A stretch of 64,000 nucleotides of DNA. Source: Parvularculaceae bacterium (lineage in GTDB: Bacteria; Pseudomonadota; Alphaproteobacteria; Caulobacterales; Parvularculaceae). Shown here one piece after another: positions 54,285 through 63,524 of this stretch. Below the pieces are notes generated by a model. That model saw nothing but the letters and a program-made list of their open reading frames with translations. It made no database searches and was not told the DNA's origin. Both the position numbers and the translations under genes were made by a program. Numbering within the stretch: position 1 is the first letter of the stretch; each line of letters starts with the position of its first letter. The DNA is taken from assembly GCA_028284065.1 (NCBI GenBank), contig JANQSJ010000011.1, positions 496,001 to 560,000 on the forward strand, read 5' to 3'.

Positions 54285-55487
54285 CTAGCCAATCACATCC
54301 GCGACGGCGGCGGCGAACCGGTCCATCCCGTCTTCGGGCAGGCCGCAGACATTGATGCGGCCGTCAGGGGCGGCGTAGATCGCATGGGCGTCGCGCAAGG
54401 CGGCGACTTCCTCCGGCGAAAGCGGCAGCATGGAGAACATGCCTTTCTGGCGCGTGAGAAAGGCGAAGCGGTCATTGCCGAAACGGGCGTTTAGCGCGTT
54501 CGCTGCGGCCGTTCTGAGGCCGACGACCCGCTGGCGCATGACGCCCAGTTCCTCCGTCCACGCCTTTCTGAGATCAGCGTCACTGAGCGCAAGATAGGCG
54601 AGCGCCTCGCCATAGGTCGGCGGCATCGACCAGCTGCGGCGGGCCGCCGCCAGAATGTGCGTGTCCACCGCTTTCGCCGCCGCCTCCGTCTCGCCCACAT
54701 AAAGGATGGCGCCGACGCGGTCGCGATAAAGGCCCATATTCTTCGAGAAGGAATAGGTGACGATCGCTTCCGGCGCGCGCGCTATCAACGCCCGCATGCC
54801 GGCGAGATCCTCGTCCATGCCGCGGCCGAGCCCGTGATAGGCGACGTCGATAACGGGGAGGAGGTTTCGTTCTACGATCAGATCCGTCACCGCCGCCCAG
54901 GCCTCCGGCGTCAGATCCTCTCCGGTCGGATTATGACAGCAGCCGTGCAGCAACACGACATCGCCAGGCGCGGCCGTCCGCAACGCCTCGAGCATCGCGT
55001 CGGCTTTCAGGCCGTCATCGGGGTCGAAGTAAGGATAGGGCTTGAGCCGAAAGCCGCAGGCGCCGAAGATCGGCTGATGATTCGCCCAGGTCGGGTCTGA
55101 CGCCCAGATCGTCGCGTCGGGGCGGCCTGCTTTTAGCAGTTCGCCGGCGAGCCTCAGCGCCCCGCAGCCGCCCGGCGTCGGCGTCGCCACGGCGCGAGGG
55201 GCAAGGCCCGCCGCCTCGCCGTCGCCCAAAATGAGCGCCGTCGCAGCATCCGCGAAGCCCGGCCACCCCTTCGGCCCGAGATAGACTTTCGAATCCTCCA
55301 GATCGGCAATCCGTCCGTGTGCGGCGCCGATGGCCGCCATGATCGGCGTATGGCCGGCGGCGTCCTTGTAGACGCCGACGCCGAGGTCGATCTTACCCGG
55401 CCGCTCGTCAGCGCGGAACGCTCCGATGATGGAAAGAAGCGGGTCCGGCGGCATCGGCGCCAGATCGCCTAGACGTGTGACAGCCAT
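54285..55487 (-). CDS. Aromatic amino acid aminotransferase (TyrB/AspC type)
   Basis: A 400-residue class I aminotransferase. IDLGVGVYKDAAGHTPIM at the N-terminus, LLHGCCHNPTGEDLTPEAW and the PLP-lysine motif YSFSKNMGLYRDRVGAILYVG (with Arg for the dicarboxylate substrate) mark the aspartate/aromatic branch. It may handle tyrosine, phenylalanine or aspartate with 2-oxoglutarate. A weak hairpin (54204-54217) lies beyond its end on the hrpB side. Confidence 0.92.
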   Translation of the reverse strand: MAVTRLGDLAPMPPDPLLSIIGAFRADERPGKIDLGVGVYKDAAGHTPIMAAIGAAHGRIADLEDSKVYLGPKGWPGFADAATALILGDGEAAGLAPRAVATPTPGGCGALRLAGELLKAGRPDATIWASDPTWANHQPIFGACGFRLKPYPYFDPDDGLKADAMLEALRTAAPGDVVLLHGCCHNPTGEDLTPEAWAAVTDLIVERNLLPVIDVAYHGLGRGMDEDLAGMRALIARAPEAIVTYSFSKNMGLYRDRVGAILYVGETEAAAKAVDTHILAAARRSWSMPPTYGEALAYLALSDADLRKAWTEELGVMRQRVVGLRTAAANALNARFGNDRFAFLTRQKGMFSMLPLSPEEVAALRDAHAIYAAPDGRINVCGLPEDGMDRFAAAVADVIG

Positions 55488-55601
55488 TGCGCATCCTTTC
55501 CTTTCGGGCGGAGTTCGTGTTTATCGCTGGTCGGGCCCATTTGTCGACGCCGCCATTGCGGGACAGACGTCGGGGCGGGCAGGATCAGGGCGATTTTGGC
55601 G

Positions 55602-56090
55602 ATGAGCGAAGAAGGTCGCGAGGTCACGGCGTCGGAGAAAGACTTCCGTACGCTGTTTGCGGAAAACAAGAACAAGGTCACCTCGGCGGTCCCGTTTGTG
55701 CGGTCGCTCGGGTTCACAGTGACCGAAGTGACAAAGACCAAGGTCCATGGGCGGCTTCCCTACCGCGACGACCTTGTAGGCGACCCGGAGACCGGCGTCG
55801 TCGCAAGCGGCGTCATCACAACCATCCTCGACAGCCTGTGCGGCATGTCCTGCGGCCTGAAACTAAACGCCTTCATGCCGGTCGCGACCCTGGACCTCCG
55901 GATCGACTATATGCGCCCCGCGGCGCCGCTCGTCGACATTCTCGCCGAAGCGGAATGCTACCACGCGACGCGGTCGGTCTGCTTCACCCGCGCCATCGCC
56001 TATCAGGGCGAACGCGACCGCATGATCGCCAGCGCCGCCGCCGCGTTCGCGATCACCGGCCGTCCGATCGACCGAAAGGCTGTGACATGA
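55602..56090 (+). CDS. PaaI family hotdog thioesterase, first copy
   Basis: A 162-residue hotdog-fold thioesterase. VRSLGFTVTEVTKTKVHGRLPYR, GVVASGVITTILDSLCGMSCG (helix of the fold) and ATLDLRIDYMRPAAPLVDIL are the conserved pieces; the usual catalytic acid lies in this helix region. It hydrolyses an acyl- or aryl-CoA. Its stop overlaps the second copy's ATG (ATGA). Confidence 0.88.
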   Translation: MSEEGREVTASEKDFRTLFAENKNKVTSAVPFVRSLGFTVTEVTKTKVHGRLPYRDDLVGDPETGVVASGVITTILDSLCGMSCGLKLNAFMPVATLDLRIDYMRPAAPLVDILAEAECYHATRSVCFTRAIAYQGERDRMIASAAAAFAITGRPIDRKAVT

Positions 56091-56527
56091 CGCAAGACCC
56101 ACCGGCGAACGCAGGCGCTCTCTTGTCGTTTCTTGAGGCAAGCCCTTTCGCCAGAAAGATGGGCGTCAGTTGCGCGGTCGCAGGCGACGAAATCCTCGCC
56201 ACGCTGCCTTTCGATGAAATGCTGATTGGCAACGCCAGGATCCGCGCGCTCCATGGCGGGGCGATGGCGGCGTTCCTGGAGCTGACGGCGACGGCGCGTC
56301 TTTACCTCGTCGCAGACCTCAAGCGGCCGCCGAAGATCATCGACATAACGGTGGATTACCTGCGCCAGGGGAAGGCGGCGGACCTTTTCGCTGAAGCGTC
56401 CATCGTCAAGCTCGGGCGGCGCATGGCGAGCGTCCACGCCGAAGCGTGGCAGGCGGAGCGCGCCAAGCCGGTCGTCGCCCTGACCGCGCACTTCCTGGTT
56501 CGGGAAGACGATCCGAACGCGGCCTGA
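56087..56527 (+). CDS. PaaI family hotdog thioesterase, second copy
   Basis: A 146-residue hotdog thioesterase downstream of and overlapping the first. NARIRALHGGAMAAFLELTATARLYLV and KIIDITVDYLRQGKAADLFAEASIVKLGRR match the PaaI family. The two overlapping copies may form a mixed hotdog dimer or tetramer. It converges on the Anbu gene with no gap. Confidence 0.88.
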   Translation: MTQDPPANAGALLSFLEASPFARKMGVSCAVAGDEILATLPFDEMLIGNARIRALHGGAMAAFLELTATARLYLVADLKRPPKIIDITVDYLRQGKAADLFAEASIVKLGRRMASVHAEAWQAERAKPVVALTAHFLVREDDPNAA

Positions 56528-57265
56528 TCAGGCGAACTTCGGCGCCTCGCGCAGCTTGATGAAGCCATCGCGCAGCGCCGCCGACCAGGCGTCGCTCATG
56601 GCGCTGTAGTTCTGGTCGTCCGCCTCAATGCGCCGGTGCTCGGCGAAGCTGAACGAATCCGACGGAATGACCGATAGGTCGAGGGGCATGCCGACGGTCA
56701 GGTTGGAGCGAATGGTGGAGTCCATCGACAGAAGGCAGGCGGTCAGCCCGTCCTCCAGGGTCGAGTCATAGTTTATCACCCGGTCGATGATCGGCTTGCC
56801 GTATTTGAATTCGCCAAGCTGAAAGAAGGGCGTGTCCTCCGTCGCTTCAATGAAATTGCCTGCCGAATAAACCATGAAGAGCCGCGGCTGACCGCCGAGC
56901 CGCTGGCCGGCGACGATCATCGTCGCGGAACCCGACTCGCCCTGGGAGGCGAGGCTCGGCCCCCACTTGTTGATCGCAAGCTGCATCTGTTCGCCGACCA
57001 TCTCCGCAATGCGATAAAGGGACGGCGCATTCAGCACAGTTTCGCCCTGGTGGTCAGGCGCGTCGAGTTCGTCTTGAAAATGGGAGATGACGGCCTGGGT
57101 CACGGCCAGATTGCCGGCGGTCATCATGGCGATCGCCCGCTCCCCCGGCGCCGACCAGGTGAACATCTTGCGAAACATGGAGATGTTATCGACGCCGGCG
57201 TTCGTCCGCGTATCGGAAAGCAGGACGAGGCCGGCGCGTAAACGCAACGCAACGCAATAGGTCAT
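56528..57265 (-). CDS. Anbu, proteasome-like peptidase
   Basis: A 245-residue member of the Anbu (ancestral beta-subunit) proteasome-type family. It starts MTYCVALRLRAGLVLLSDTRTN, with Thr2 right after the initiator Met as the presumed N-terminal nucleophile. GVDNISMFRKM and GSATMIVAGQRLGGQPRLFMVY are typical. In other bacteria Anbu forms open-ring or helical assemblies and occurs with the same three partners found here: alpha-E, ATP-grasp and transglutaminase genes. ATG 57265 fits the family start. Confidence 0.92.
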   Translation of the reverse strand: MTYCVALRLRAGLVLLSDTRTNAGVDNISMFRKMFTWSAPGERAIAMMTAGNLAVTQAVISHFQDELDAPDHQGETVLNAPSLYRIAEMVGEQMQLAINKWGPSLASQGESGSATMIVAGQRLGGQPRLFMVYSAGNFIEATEDTPFFQLGEFKYGKPIIDRVINYDSTLEDGLTACLLSMDSTIRSNLTVGMPLDLSVIPSDSFSFAEHRRIEADDQNYSAMSDAWSAALRDGFIKLREAPKFA

Positions 57266-57443
57266 AAGAGCATCCACTAATCGGCCAGACGGGCTCAGGA
57301 CCGGCGCCCGCCCCTCGCGCCGCGCCGTCGTTCTCTTCACGCTATATAGGCGTCAGCCTAGAAAGGTTCGAATAAAAAGTGATTGACGGCACGCCCGGCG
57401 AAAATGCCCCGATTCTGGCGCTTCGCGGCGACCCGGCGCCGCC

Positions 57444-58502
57444 TTAACCGGTTGCGCGGCCGGGCTCGGCCTGAGTCTCGGCCGGGGCATGCTCCTCGTC
57501 GGCCGCCTGGAGCTGGGACTGCTCCTCGCGGCGCGCCGCCGCGGCGGGGGCCGTTGCGGAGGGGAAATAATAGTCGCGGGCGATTTGACCCGACAGCCAG
57601 TTATTCCGGGCGATAAAGCGGGTCAGGAACTCGTGCAGCCCCTCGTCAAGAACGGCTTCAATCGTGTTGTCCGTGAGCTCCGTGTAAAGACTTGCGCAGA
57701 TCTCATGGCTGTCGTGGCGTTCGGCGTAAATTCTGGCGAGCCTGTTCAGGTGCTCGCTCACTTTCTCCATAGAGTGACGAAGCGATCGGGGGCTGTACGG
57801 ATTAAGGATAAGAAAGTCCGCAACTTGCGACGCGTCGTAGCCGCCGCCATAGACCCAATTGTAGGCGCGCAGGGATGACGTAGCGCGAAGGATCGCGGTC
57901 CAGTGAAACGCCTCGACGCCGGAGCCAGCTTCATCGCGCTTCGCGAACGCGAAGTGCTTCACGTCCATCAGGCGCGCGGTGCAGTCGGACCGTTCAATGA
58001 AAGTTCCGAGCCGGATGAAATCATAGTTGTCGTTGCGCAACTGGGTTGAATCGACGACCCCACGGAACAGGGCGCAATTTCCCTTCACCCATTCCACAAA
58101 GGGCGCAAGGCCGCCATCCCCGGCGCGGACCGGCGGGCGGGCCCGCAGCTCCAGCCAGAATTCGTTGAGCGCCTCCCACATATCGATCGTGAATGCCGTC
58201 CGCTCGGCGCGGGCGTTGGCCCGCGCCTGGTCGACGCAGCTGAAGATCGAAGAAGAATTGGCGCCGGAATAGGCGACAAACTCCACGACGCTTTTCTGGT
58301 CCGTCTTCTGTCCGCGCGCCCGGAACTGCTGCAAGACGCCGGCGGCCGCGAGCACCGCTTCCCATTCGGCGCGCGCCGCCTCGTCATCAGGCAGCGCGGC
58401 CATGCGCTTTCCGGCGTCGAGCAGCCGCGCCATATTCTCGGCGCGCTCGACATAGCGTCCGATCCAGAAGAGATTTTCGGCCGTGCGGCTGAGGAGCGCC
58501 AT
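57444..58502 (-). CDS. Alpha-E domain-containing protein
   Basis: A 352-residue mainly helical protein of the alpha-E family. MALLSRTAENLFWIGRYVERAENMARLLDAG is the diagnostic start. TFIERSDCTARLMDVKHFAF and VADFLILNPYSPRSLRHSMEKV follow, and the tail is Glu/Ala-rich (PAAAARREEQ). It begins 2 bases before the ATP-grasp stop, so both are coupled. The function is unknown but it is a constant Anbu-cluster partner. Confidence 0.9.
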   Translation of the reverse strand: MALLSRTAENLFWIGRYVERAENMARLLDAGKRMAALPDDEAARAEWEAVLAAAGVLQQFRARGQKTDQKSVVEFVAYSGANSSSIFSCVDQARANARAERTAFTIDMWEALNEFWLELRARPPVRAGDGGLAPFVEWVKGNCALFRGVVDSTQLRNDNYDFIRLGTFIERSDCTARLMDVKHFAFAKRDEAGSGVEAFHWTAILRATSSLRAYNWVYGGGYDASQVADFLILNPYSPRSLRHSMEKVSEHLNRLARIYAERHDSHEICASLYTELTDNTIEAVLDEGLHEFLTRFIARNNWLSGQIARDYYFPSATAPAAAARREEQSQLQAADEEHAPAETQAEPGRATG

Positions 58503-58504
58503 TC

Positions 58505-59935
58505 TCAGAGCCCCTCCCGCAGGACCCAGGTATCCTTGACGCCGCCGCCCTGGCTGGAGTTCACCACCAGCGAGCCTTCCCTCAGGGCGACGCGCGTGAG
58601 CCCGCCAGGCGTCAGCGACACTTTCATCTCGCCGTCGGCGTCCGCGCCCACCAGCGCAAAGGGCCGCAGGTCCACGTGCCGCCCGCCAAGGCCGCCCGCG
58701 GCAAGCGTCGGGCAAGTCGACAGCGCGAGCGTCGGTTGCGCGATATAAGCGTTCGGACGCTCTTCGATCTTGCGGCGGAAGACGTCGCGCTCCTCCGGGC
58801 TCGCCTGCGGCCCGATGAGCATGCCGTAGCCGCCCGATCCGTGCACGTCCTTCACAACCAGTTCGTCAAGCCTGGAAAGAACATAGGCCCGCTCTTCCGG
58901 ATCGGCGCATTTCCATGTGGGGACATTGTCGAGGATCGGCTCCTCGCCAAGATAAAAGCGGATCATCTCCGGCGCGTAGGTGTAGATCGCCTTGTCGTCC
59001 GCAATCCCTGCGCCTGGCGCGGAGACAAGCGTCACGCCGCCTGCCTCATATGCGCCGATGAGGCCCGGCACGCCCAGCATGGAATCGGCGCGAAAACGCT
59101 CAGGATCGATGAACTCGTCGTCAATCCGGCGATAAATGACGTCGACGCGCTTCGGACCGCATGTGGTCCGCATAAAGACGCGTCCGTCCTCCACATAAAG
59201 ATCCGCGCCCTCGACGAGCTCAACGCCCATTTCGTCGGCGAGGAAGCAATGCTCAAAAAACGCGCTGTTGAATGGGCCAGGCGTCAGAATCGCCACGGTC
59301 GGCTTCCCCTCGCACTTCTCCGGCTTGACGCTTTCAAGCGTCCGACGCAACAGCGCGGGATAGTCTTCCACCGGCAACACATCGCCATGATCGAACAGCG
59401 ACGGGAAGAGCCGCATCATGATCTCGCGGTTTTCCAGCATGTAGGAAACGCCCGACGGCGTGCGGCAATTGTCTTCGAGCACGTAAAACTGATTGTCCGA
59501 CGTGCGCACGAGATCGACGCCGACGATATGGCTGTAGACGCCCGCCGGCGGATCGACGCCGACCATGCAGGGCTCATAGGCGCTGTTCTTCAGGACGAGA
59601 TCCTCAGGAACGACGCCGGCGGCGATGATCTCGCGGTCATGGTAAATGTCCCAGATAAACTTGTTCAGCGCCTTCGCGCGCTGCTCGATGCCTTTCGAGA
59701 GGCGCGCCCATTCTTCGGAGCTGAACACCCGCGGGATGAGGTCGAAAGGAATGAGCCGCTCCGGATCGCCGCCCTCGCCATAGACGCAGAAGGTGATCCC
59801 GACCTTGCGGAAGATCGTTTCGGCCTCGCTACGCTTGCGTTCAAGCGCCTCGGCCCCTTCCGCGTCGATCCACGCTTTCACGGATTTGTACGGCGCGCGC
59901 ACGCGGTCGTCAGCACCCATCTCGTCGTAGATCAT
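58505..59935 (-). CDS. Circularly permuted ATP-grasp (type 2) protein
   Basis: A 476-residue circularly permuted ATP-grasp protein, a presumed carboxylate-amine ligase. LKNSAYEPCMVGVDPPAGVYSHIVG, VLEDNCRTPSGVSYMLENRE, VAILTPGPFNSAFFEHCFLA and VVKDVHGSGGYGMLIGPQA are hallmark blocks. ATG 59935 has CAGGGGA upstream; ATG at 59965 and 59998 are possible alternatives. It works with the alpha-E, Anbu and transglutaminase proteins, perhaps in peptide or protein modification. Confidence 0.9.
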   Translation of the reverse strand: MIYDEMGADDRVRAPYKSVKAWIDAEGAEALERKRSEAETIFRKVGITFCVYGEGGDPERLIPFDLIPRVFSSEEWARLSKGIEQRAKALNKFIWDIYHDREIIAAGVVPEDLVLKNSAYEPCMVGVDPPAGVYSHIVGVDLVRTSDNQFYVLEDNCRTPSGVSYMLENREIMMRLFPSLFDHGDVLPVEDYPALLRRTLESVKPEKCEGKPTVAILTPGPFNSAFFEHCFLADEMGVELVEGADLYVEDGRVFMRTTCGPKRVDVIYRRIDDEFIDPERFRADSMLGVPGLIGAYEAGGVTLVSAPGAGIADDKAIYTYAPEMIRFYLGEEPILDNVPTWKCADPEERAYVLSRLDELVVKDVHGSGGYGMLIGPQASPEERDVFRRKIEERPNAYIAQPTLALSTCPTLAAGGLGGRHVDLRPFALVGADADGEMKVSLTPGGLTRVALREGSLVVNSSQGGGVKDTWVLREGL

Positions 59936-60122
59936 CGTCTCAATCCCCTGGTGGGTTCGAGTCATTCCGTTAATGGCTATTTGTTGCGCTAGCACCATAG
60001 ACAACTATACGGAATGAACAAATTCGCGCTTAAACGGTCAGCGCGCCGCGATGTCGTGGGCTTGTCAACGCGTAATAGAAAGTGTCTGTCGCGCAATTTA
60101 ACTCCAATGGGGGCTTGGACGC

Positions 60123-63100
60123 ATGGGGATTAAGGTCGCGCTGACCCACCGCACGGCGTACGCCTATGAGCGGCCGATCATGCTCGGACCTCAGGTCGTT
60201 CGGCTAAGGCCCGCGCCGCATGCCCGCACGAAGATCCTCTCCTACGGCCTCGCCACCGATCCCGGCGAGCGGTTTCTGAACTGGCAGCAGGACCCCTTCG
60301 GCAATTATCTTGCGCGCCTCGTTTTCCCCGAAAAGACGCGCAACTTCGAGGTCGTCGTCGATTTGGTCGCCGACCTCGCCCCGATCAATCCTTTCGACTT
60401 CTTCCTGGAAGAAGACGCCGTCTGCGTCCCGTTCGACTATGACGACGCGACCCGGCGCGACCTCGCGCCCTATCTCGAGCCGATCGCCGGCGGCCCCCTG
60501 TTCGAGGCGCTTGTGGCGCGCGAACTTGATGAGTGGCGCAATGGCGGCGAACGGATCCTCGCCGCGGACCCGGAAGCCGAGGGCCTTCTCACGAACGACT
60601 TTCTTGTCGGCGTCAATCAACGGCTTGAGCAGGCGATCGCCTACACCACGCGGATGGAGCCAGGCGTTCAGACCCCGGAGGAAACGCTAGAGAAAGCGAT
60701 CGGGTCATGCCGCGACAGCGCCTGGCTATTGGTCGCCCTTCTGCGCCGACTTGGGATCGCGGCGCGCTTCGTCTCCGGCTATCTTATTCAGCTAAAGGCG
60801 GACGAGGCGCCCCTCGACGGACCGGCGGGCCCGGAGGAGGATTTTACCGACCTGCACGCATGGACCGAGGCTTACCTGCCTGGCGCTGGCTGGATCGGGC
60901 TCGACCCGACGTCGGGGCTTTTCGCGGCCGAAGGCCATATCCCCCTCGCGGCGACCCCGTCGCCCGGCACCGCCGCCCCGATAGACGGCGGGCATGAGGC
61001 GGCGGACGTCGAATTCTCTTTCGAGATGAAGGTGGAGCGGGTCGAAGAGACGGCGCGCATCACCTATCCGTTCACAGACGCGGCGTGGCGATCCATCGTC
61101 GCGGTCGGCGACCATGTGGACCGCCTGCTTCGGGAGGACGACGTCCGGCTTACAATGGGCGGCGAGCCGACCTTCGTCGCGTCCGGCGACCGCGATGCGC
61201 CGGAATGGAACATCGAAGCCGTCGGGCCGACAAAGCGAGCGTATGCGGACCAGTTTATCCGAAAACTGCGCGACAGGTTCGCGCCGGACGGCCTTTTGCA
61301 ATACGGCCAAGGCAAATGGTATCCGGGCGAGCAACTTCCGCGCTGGGCGTTCGCGCTCCACTGGCGCGGGGACGGCTATCCTTTGTGGCGGGATGCAGAT
61401 CTCATCGCGCGCGAAGGCGTCGTGAACCGCTCGACCGCCGAAGACGCCAGGCGCTTTGTCGGCGCGCTTTGCGGTGCGCTGGAGGTGCCTGCGGACTTCG
61501 CGTCGCCAGCCTATGAAGACACCGCGGCCTATGTGCTGCGCGAGGCCGACCTGCCGCTTAATGTCGACCCGGTGGACAACAAGCTCGAGGAGCCCGAAGA
61601 ACGCGCGCGTCTCGCGCGGGTGTTCGAACGCGGGTTGTCGACGCCCGCCGCCTTCGTCCTTCCGCTTGCGGCGCAATACCCGCAGTCGCGCGACCGGCGC
61701 CGACGCGCCTATCATTGGGGCTCGGAGCGATGGCGCACCCGCCGCGGGCGCTTGTTCCTGAAGCCCGGCGACAGCCCGGCGGGGTTCCGCCTGCCGCTCG
61801 GCGCGCTCAGCTACCTCGCTCCCGACCAGCGGCCGGAAGTCATTCCGCTCGATCCCTTCGCCGCGCGGGGCGCGCTGCCGGCGCGCGATCCGGTCTTTCA
61901 GTCGCCAGGCAGGAGCGAAACCGCATTGCCGCCGACGGACGCGCCTTTTGAGGACGTCACGCCTGGCGGCGCATTTTTCGGGTCCGGCCCCGCCGTGCGC
62001 ACCGCGCTGACTGTCGAGCCGCGCGACGGCGTTATCTGCGTCTTCCTGCCCCCGGTGCGCTCGGCGGACGAATATGTGGACCTCGTCGCTGCGATCGAGG
62101 AAACCGCCGAGGCGACCCGCCTTTCCGTCCACGTCGAGGGCTATCCGCCGCCGTCCGATCCGCGCCTCAATGTCATAAAGGTGACGCCCGACCCCGGCGT
62201 TATCGAAGTGAACGTGCACCCCGCCCATTCCTGGCGCCAGCAGATCGACATCACCGAAGCGATCTATCAGACGGCGAGGGAGTGCCGGATGGAGGCGTCG
62301 AAATTCATGATCGACGGCCGACCTACGGGCTCAGGCGGGGGGGCGCACATCGTCGTTGGCGGCGCGACGCCTGAGGACAGCGCGTTCCTGCGGCGCCCGG
62401 ACCTCCTCGCCTCGCTCATTCGCTACTGGCAGAACCATCCGTCCCTCTCCTATTTCTTCTCCGGCCTCTTCATCGGCCCGACGAGCCAGGCGCCGCGGAT
62501 CGACGAAGCGCGCCAGGACCTGCTTTACGAGATGGAGATCGCGCTTCGCCAGATCCCGGACCCCCTGATAGCGAGCGGCGCCGACTGTCCGCCCTGGCTT
62601 GTCGACCGCATCTTCAGGCATCTGCTCACTGACGTCGCCGGCAACACCCACCGCGCGGAAATCTGCATCGACAAGCTATACTCGCCGGACGGGCCGACGG
62701 GCCGTCTTGGCCTTGTGGAGTTTCGGGCCTTTGAAATGCCGCCGCACCCGCGCATGAACCTCGCCCAGCAGCTTATCCTCCGGGCGCTGATCGCCTGGTT
62801 CTGGCGCGAACCTTTCAATGCGCCGCTTATTCGCCATGGCACGGCGCTGCAGGACAGGTTCATGCTGCCGCATTTCCTGCTGCAAGACTTCAAGGCGGTG
62901 CTTCAGGACCTGTCGCGCGGGCTCGGCGCAACGTTCGATCCCGCCTGGTTCACCGCTCAGTATGATTTTCGGTTCCCGACCCTCGGCGTTCTCGATGCGC
63001 CCGAAGCGCGCATCGAACTGCGCGGCGGGTTGGAGCCGTGGCATGTGCTCGGCGAGGAAGACGCAGGCGGCGGCGTCGCGCGGTTCGTCGATTCCTCTGT

Positions 63101-63518
63101 GGAGCGGCTTCAGCTAGCCGTCGCTGGCCTCGACGAGGCGCGCCATGCGGTTTCCTGCAATGGCGTGCGGGTTCCGCTAACGCCTATCGAAGGCGGCGAC
63201 GGCTATGACCGGGTGCAGGGCGTCCGTTTCCGCACCTGGCTGCCGGCGTCCTGCCTGCACCCCACCATCTTGCCGCACGGCCCGCTGGTCTTCGACGTAT
63301 ACGACCTAAAGAACCAACGCGCCGTCGCCGGCTGCACCTACCACACCTCGCACCCTGGGGGCCGCAATTACGAGCTTCAGCCCGTCAATGCGCTGGAGGC
63401 CGACGGCAGGATGAAGTCGCGTTTCGACGCGATCGGCTCCGCCCCCGGCGCCTACCTGCTGCGTGAGCCGCCCCAGTCGCCGGAATTTCCGACGACGCTC
63501 GATTTGCGGCGGCTTTGA
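60123..63518 (+). CDS. Large transglutaminase-like protein (DUF2126 type)
   Basis: A 1131-residue protein. The N-terminal transglutaminase-like domain has GSCRDSAWLLVALLRRLG (catalytic Cys196), DLHAWTEAYLPGAGWIGLDPT (His245, Asp261) and an N-terminal beta region (HRTAYAYERPIMLGPQVVRLRP). The long C-terminal DUF2126 part includes LTMGGEPTFVASGD, WALHWRGDGYPLW-like segments (here FALHWRGDGYPLW) and PTGSGGGAHIVVGGATP. It diverges from the ATP-grasp gene across a 120-187 base promoter region, completing the Anbu cluster. Confidence 0.92.
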   Translation: MGIKVALTHRTAYAYERPIMLGPQVVRLRPAPHARTKILSYGLATDPGERFLNWQQDPFGNYLARLVFPEKTRNFEVVVDLVADLAPINPFDFFLEEDAVCVPFDYDDATRRDLAPYLEPIAGGPLFEALVARELDEWRNGGERILAADPEAEGLLTNDFLVGVNQRLEQAIAYTTRMEPGVQTPEETLEKAIGSCRDSAWLLVALLRRLGIAARFVSGYLIQLKADEAPLDGPAGPEEDFTDLHAWTEAYLPGAGWIGLDPTSGLFAAEGHIPLAATPSPGTAAPIDGGHEAADVEFSFEMKVERVEETARITYPFTDAAWRSIVAVGDHVDRLLREDDVRLTMGGEPTFVASGDRDAPEWNIEAVGPTKRAYADQFIRKLRDRFAPDGLLQYGQGKWYPGEQLPRWAFALHWRGDGYPLWRDADLIAREGVVNRSTAEDARRFVGALCGALEVPADFASPAYEDTAAYVLREADLPLNVDPVDNKLEEPEERARLARVFERGLSTPAAFVLPLAAQYPQSRDRRRRAYHWGSERWRTRRGRLFLKPGDSPAGFRLPLGALSYLAPDQRPEVIPLDPFAARGALPARDPVFQSPGRSETALPPTDAPFEDVTPGGAFFGSGPAVRTALTVEPRDGVICVFLPPVRSADEYVDLVAAIEETAEATRLSVHVEGYPPPSDPRLNVIKVTPDPGVIEVNVHPAHSWRQQIDITEAIYQTARECRMEASKFMIDGRPTGSGGGAHIVVGGATPEDSAFLRRPDLLASLIRYWQNHPSLSYFFSGLFIGPTSQAPRIDEARQDLLYEMEIALRQIPDPLIASGADCPPWLVDRIFRHLLTDVAGNTHRAEICIDKLYSPDGPTGRLGLVEFRAFEMPPHPRMNLAQQLILRALIAWFWREPFNAPLIRHGTALQDRFMLPHFLLQDFKAVLQDLSRGLGATFDPAWFTAQYDFRFPTLGVLDAPEARIELRGGLEPWHVLGEEDAGGGVARFVDSSVERLQLAVAGLDEARHAVSCNGVRVPLTPIEGGDGYDRVQGVRFRTWLPASCLHPTILPHGPLVFDVYDLKNQRAVAGCTYHTSHPGGRNYELQPVNALEADGRMKSRFDAIGSAPGAYLLREPPQSPEFPTTLDLRRL

Positions 63519-63524
63519 CGTCGC

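Noticed and set aside
57242-57256. Three tandem ACGCA copies near the Anbu start
   Set aside because: They encode the conserved ALRLRAG residues and are explained by codon use.
60792-62228. Minus-strand open frame of 478 codons
   Set aside because: It lies fully inside the transglutaminase gene, antisense, with no motif; a high-GC artefact.
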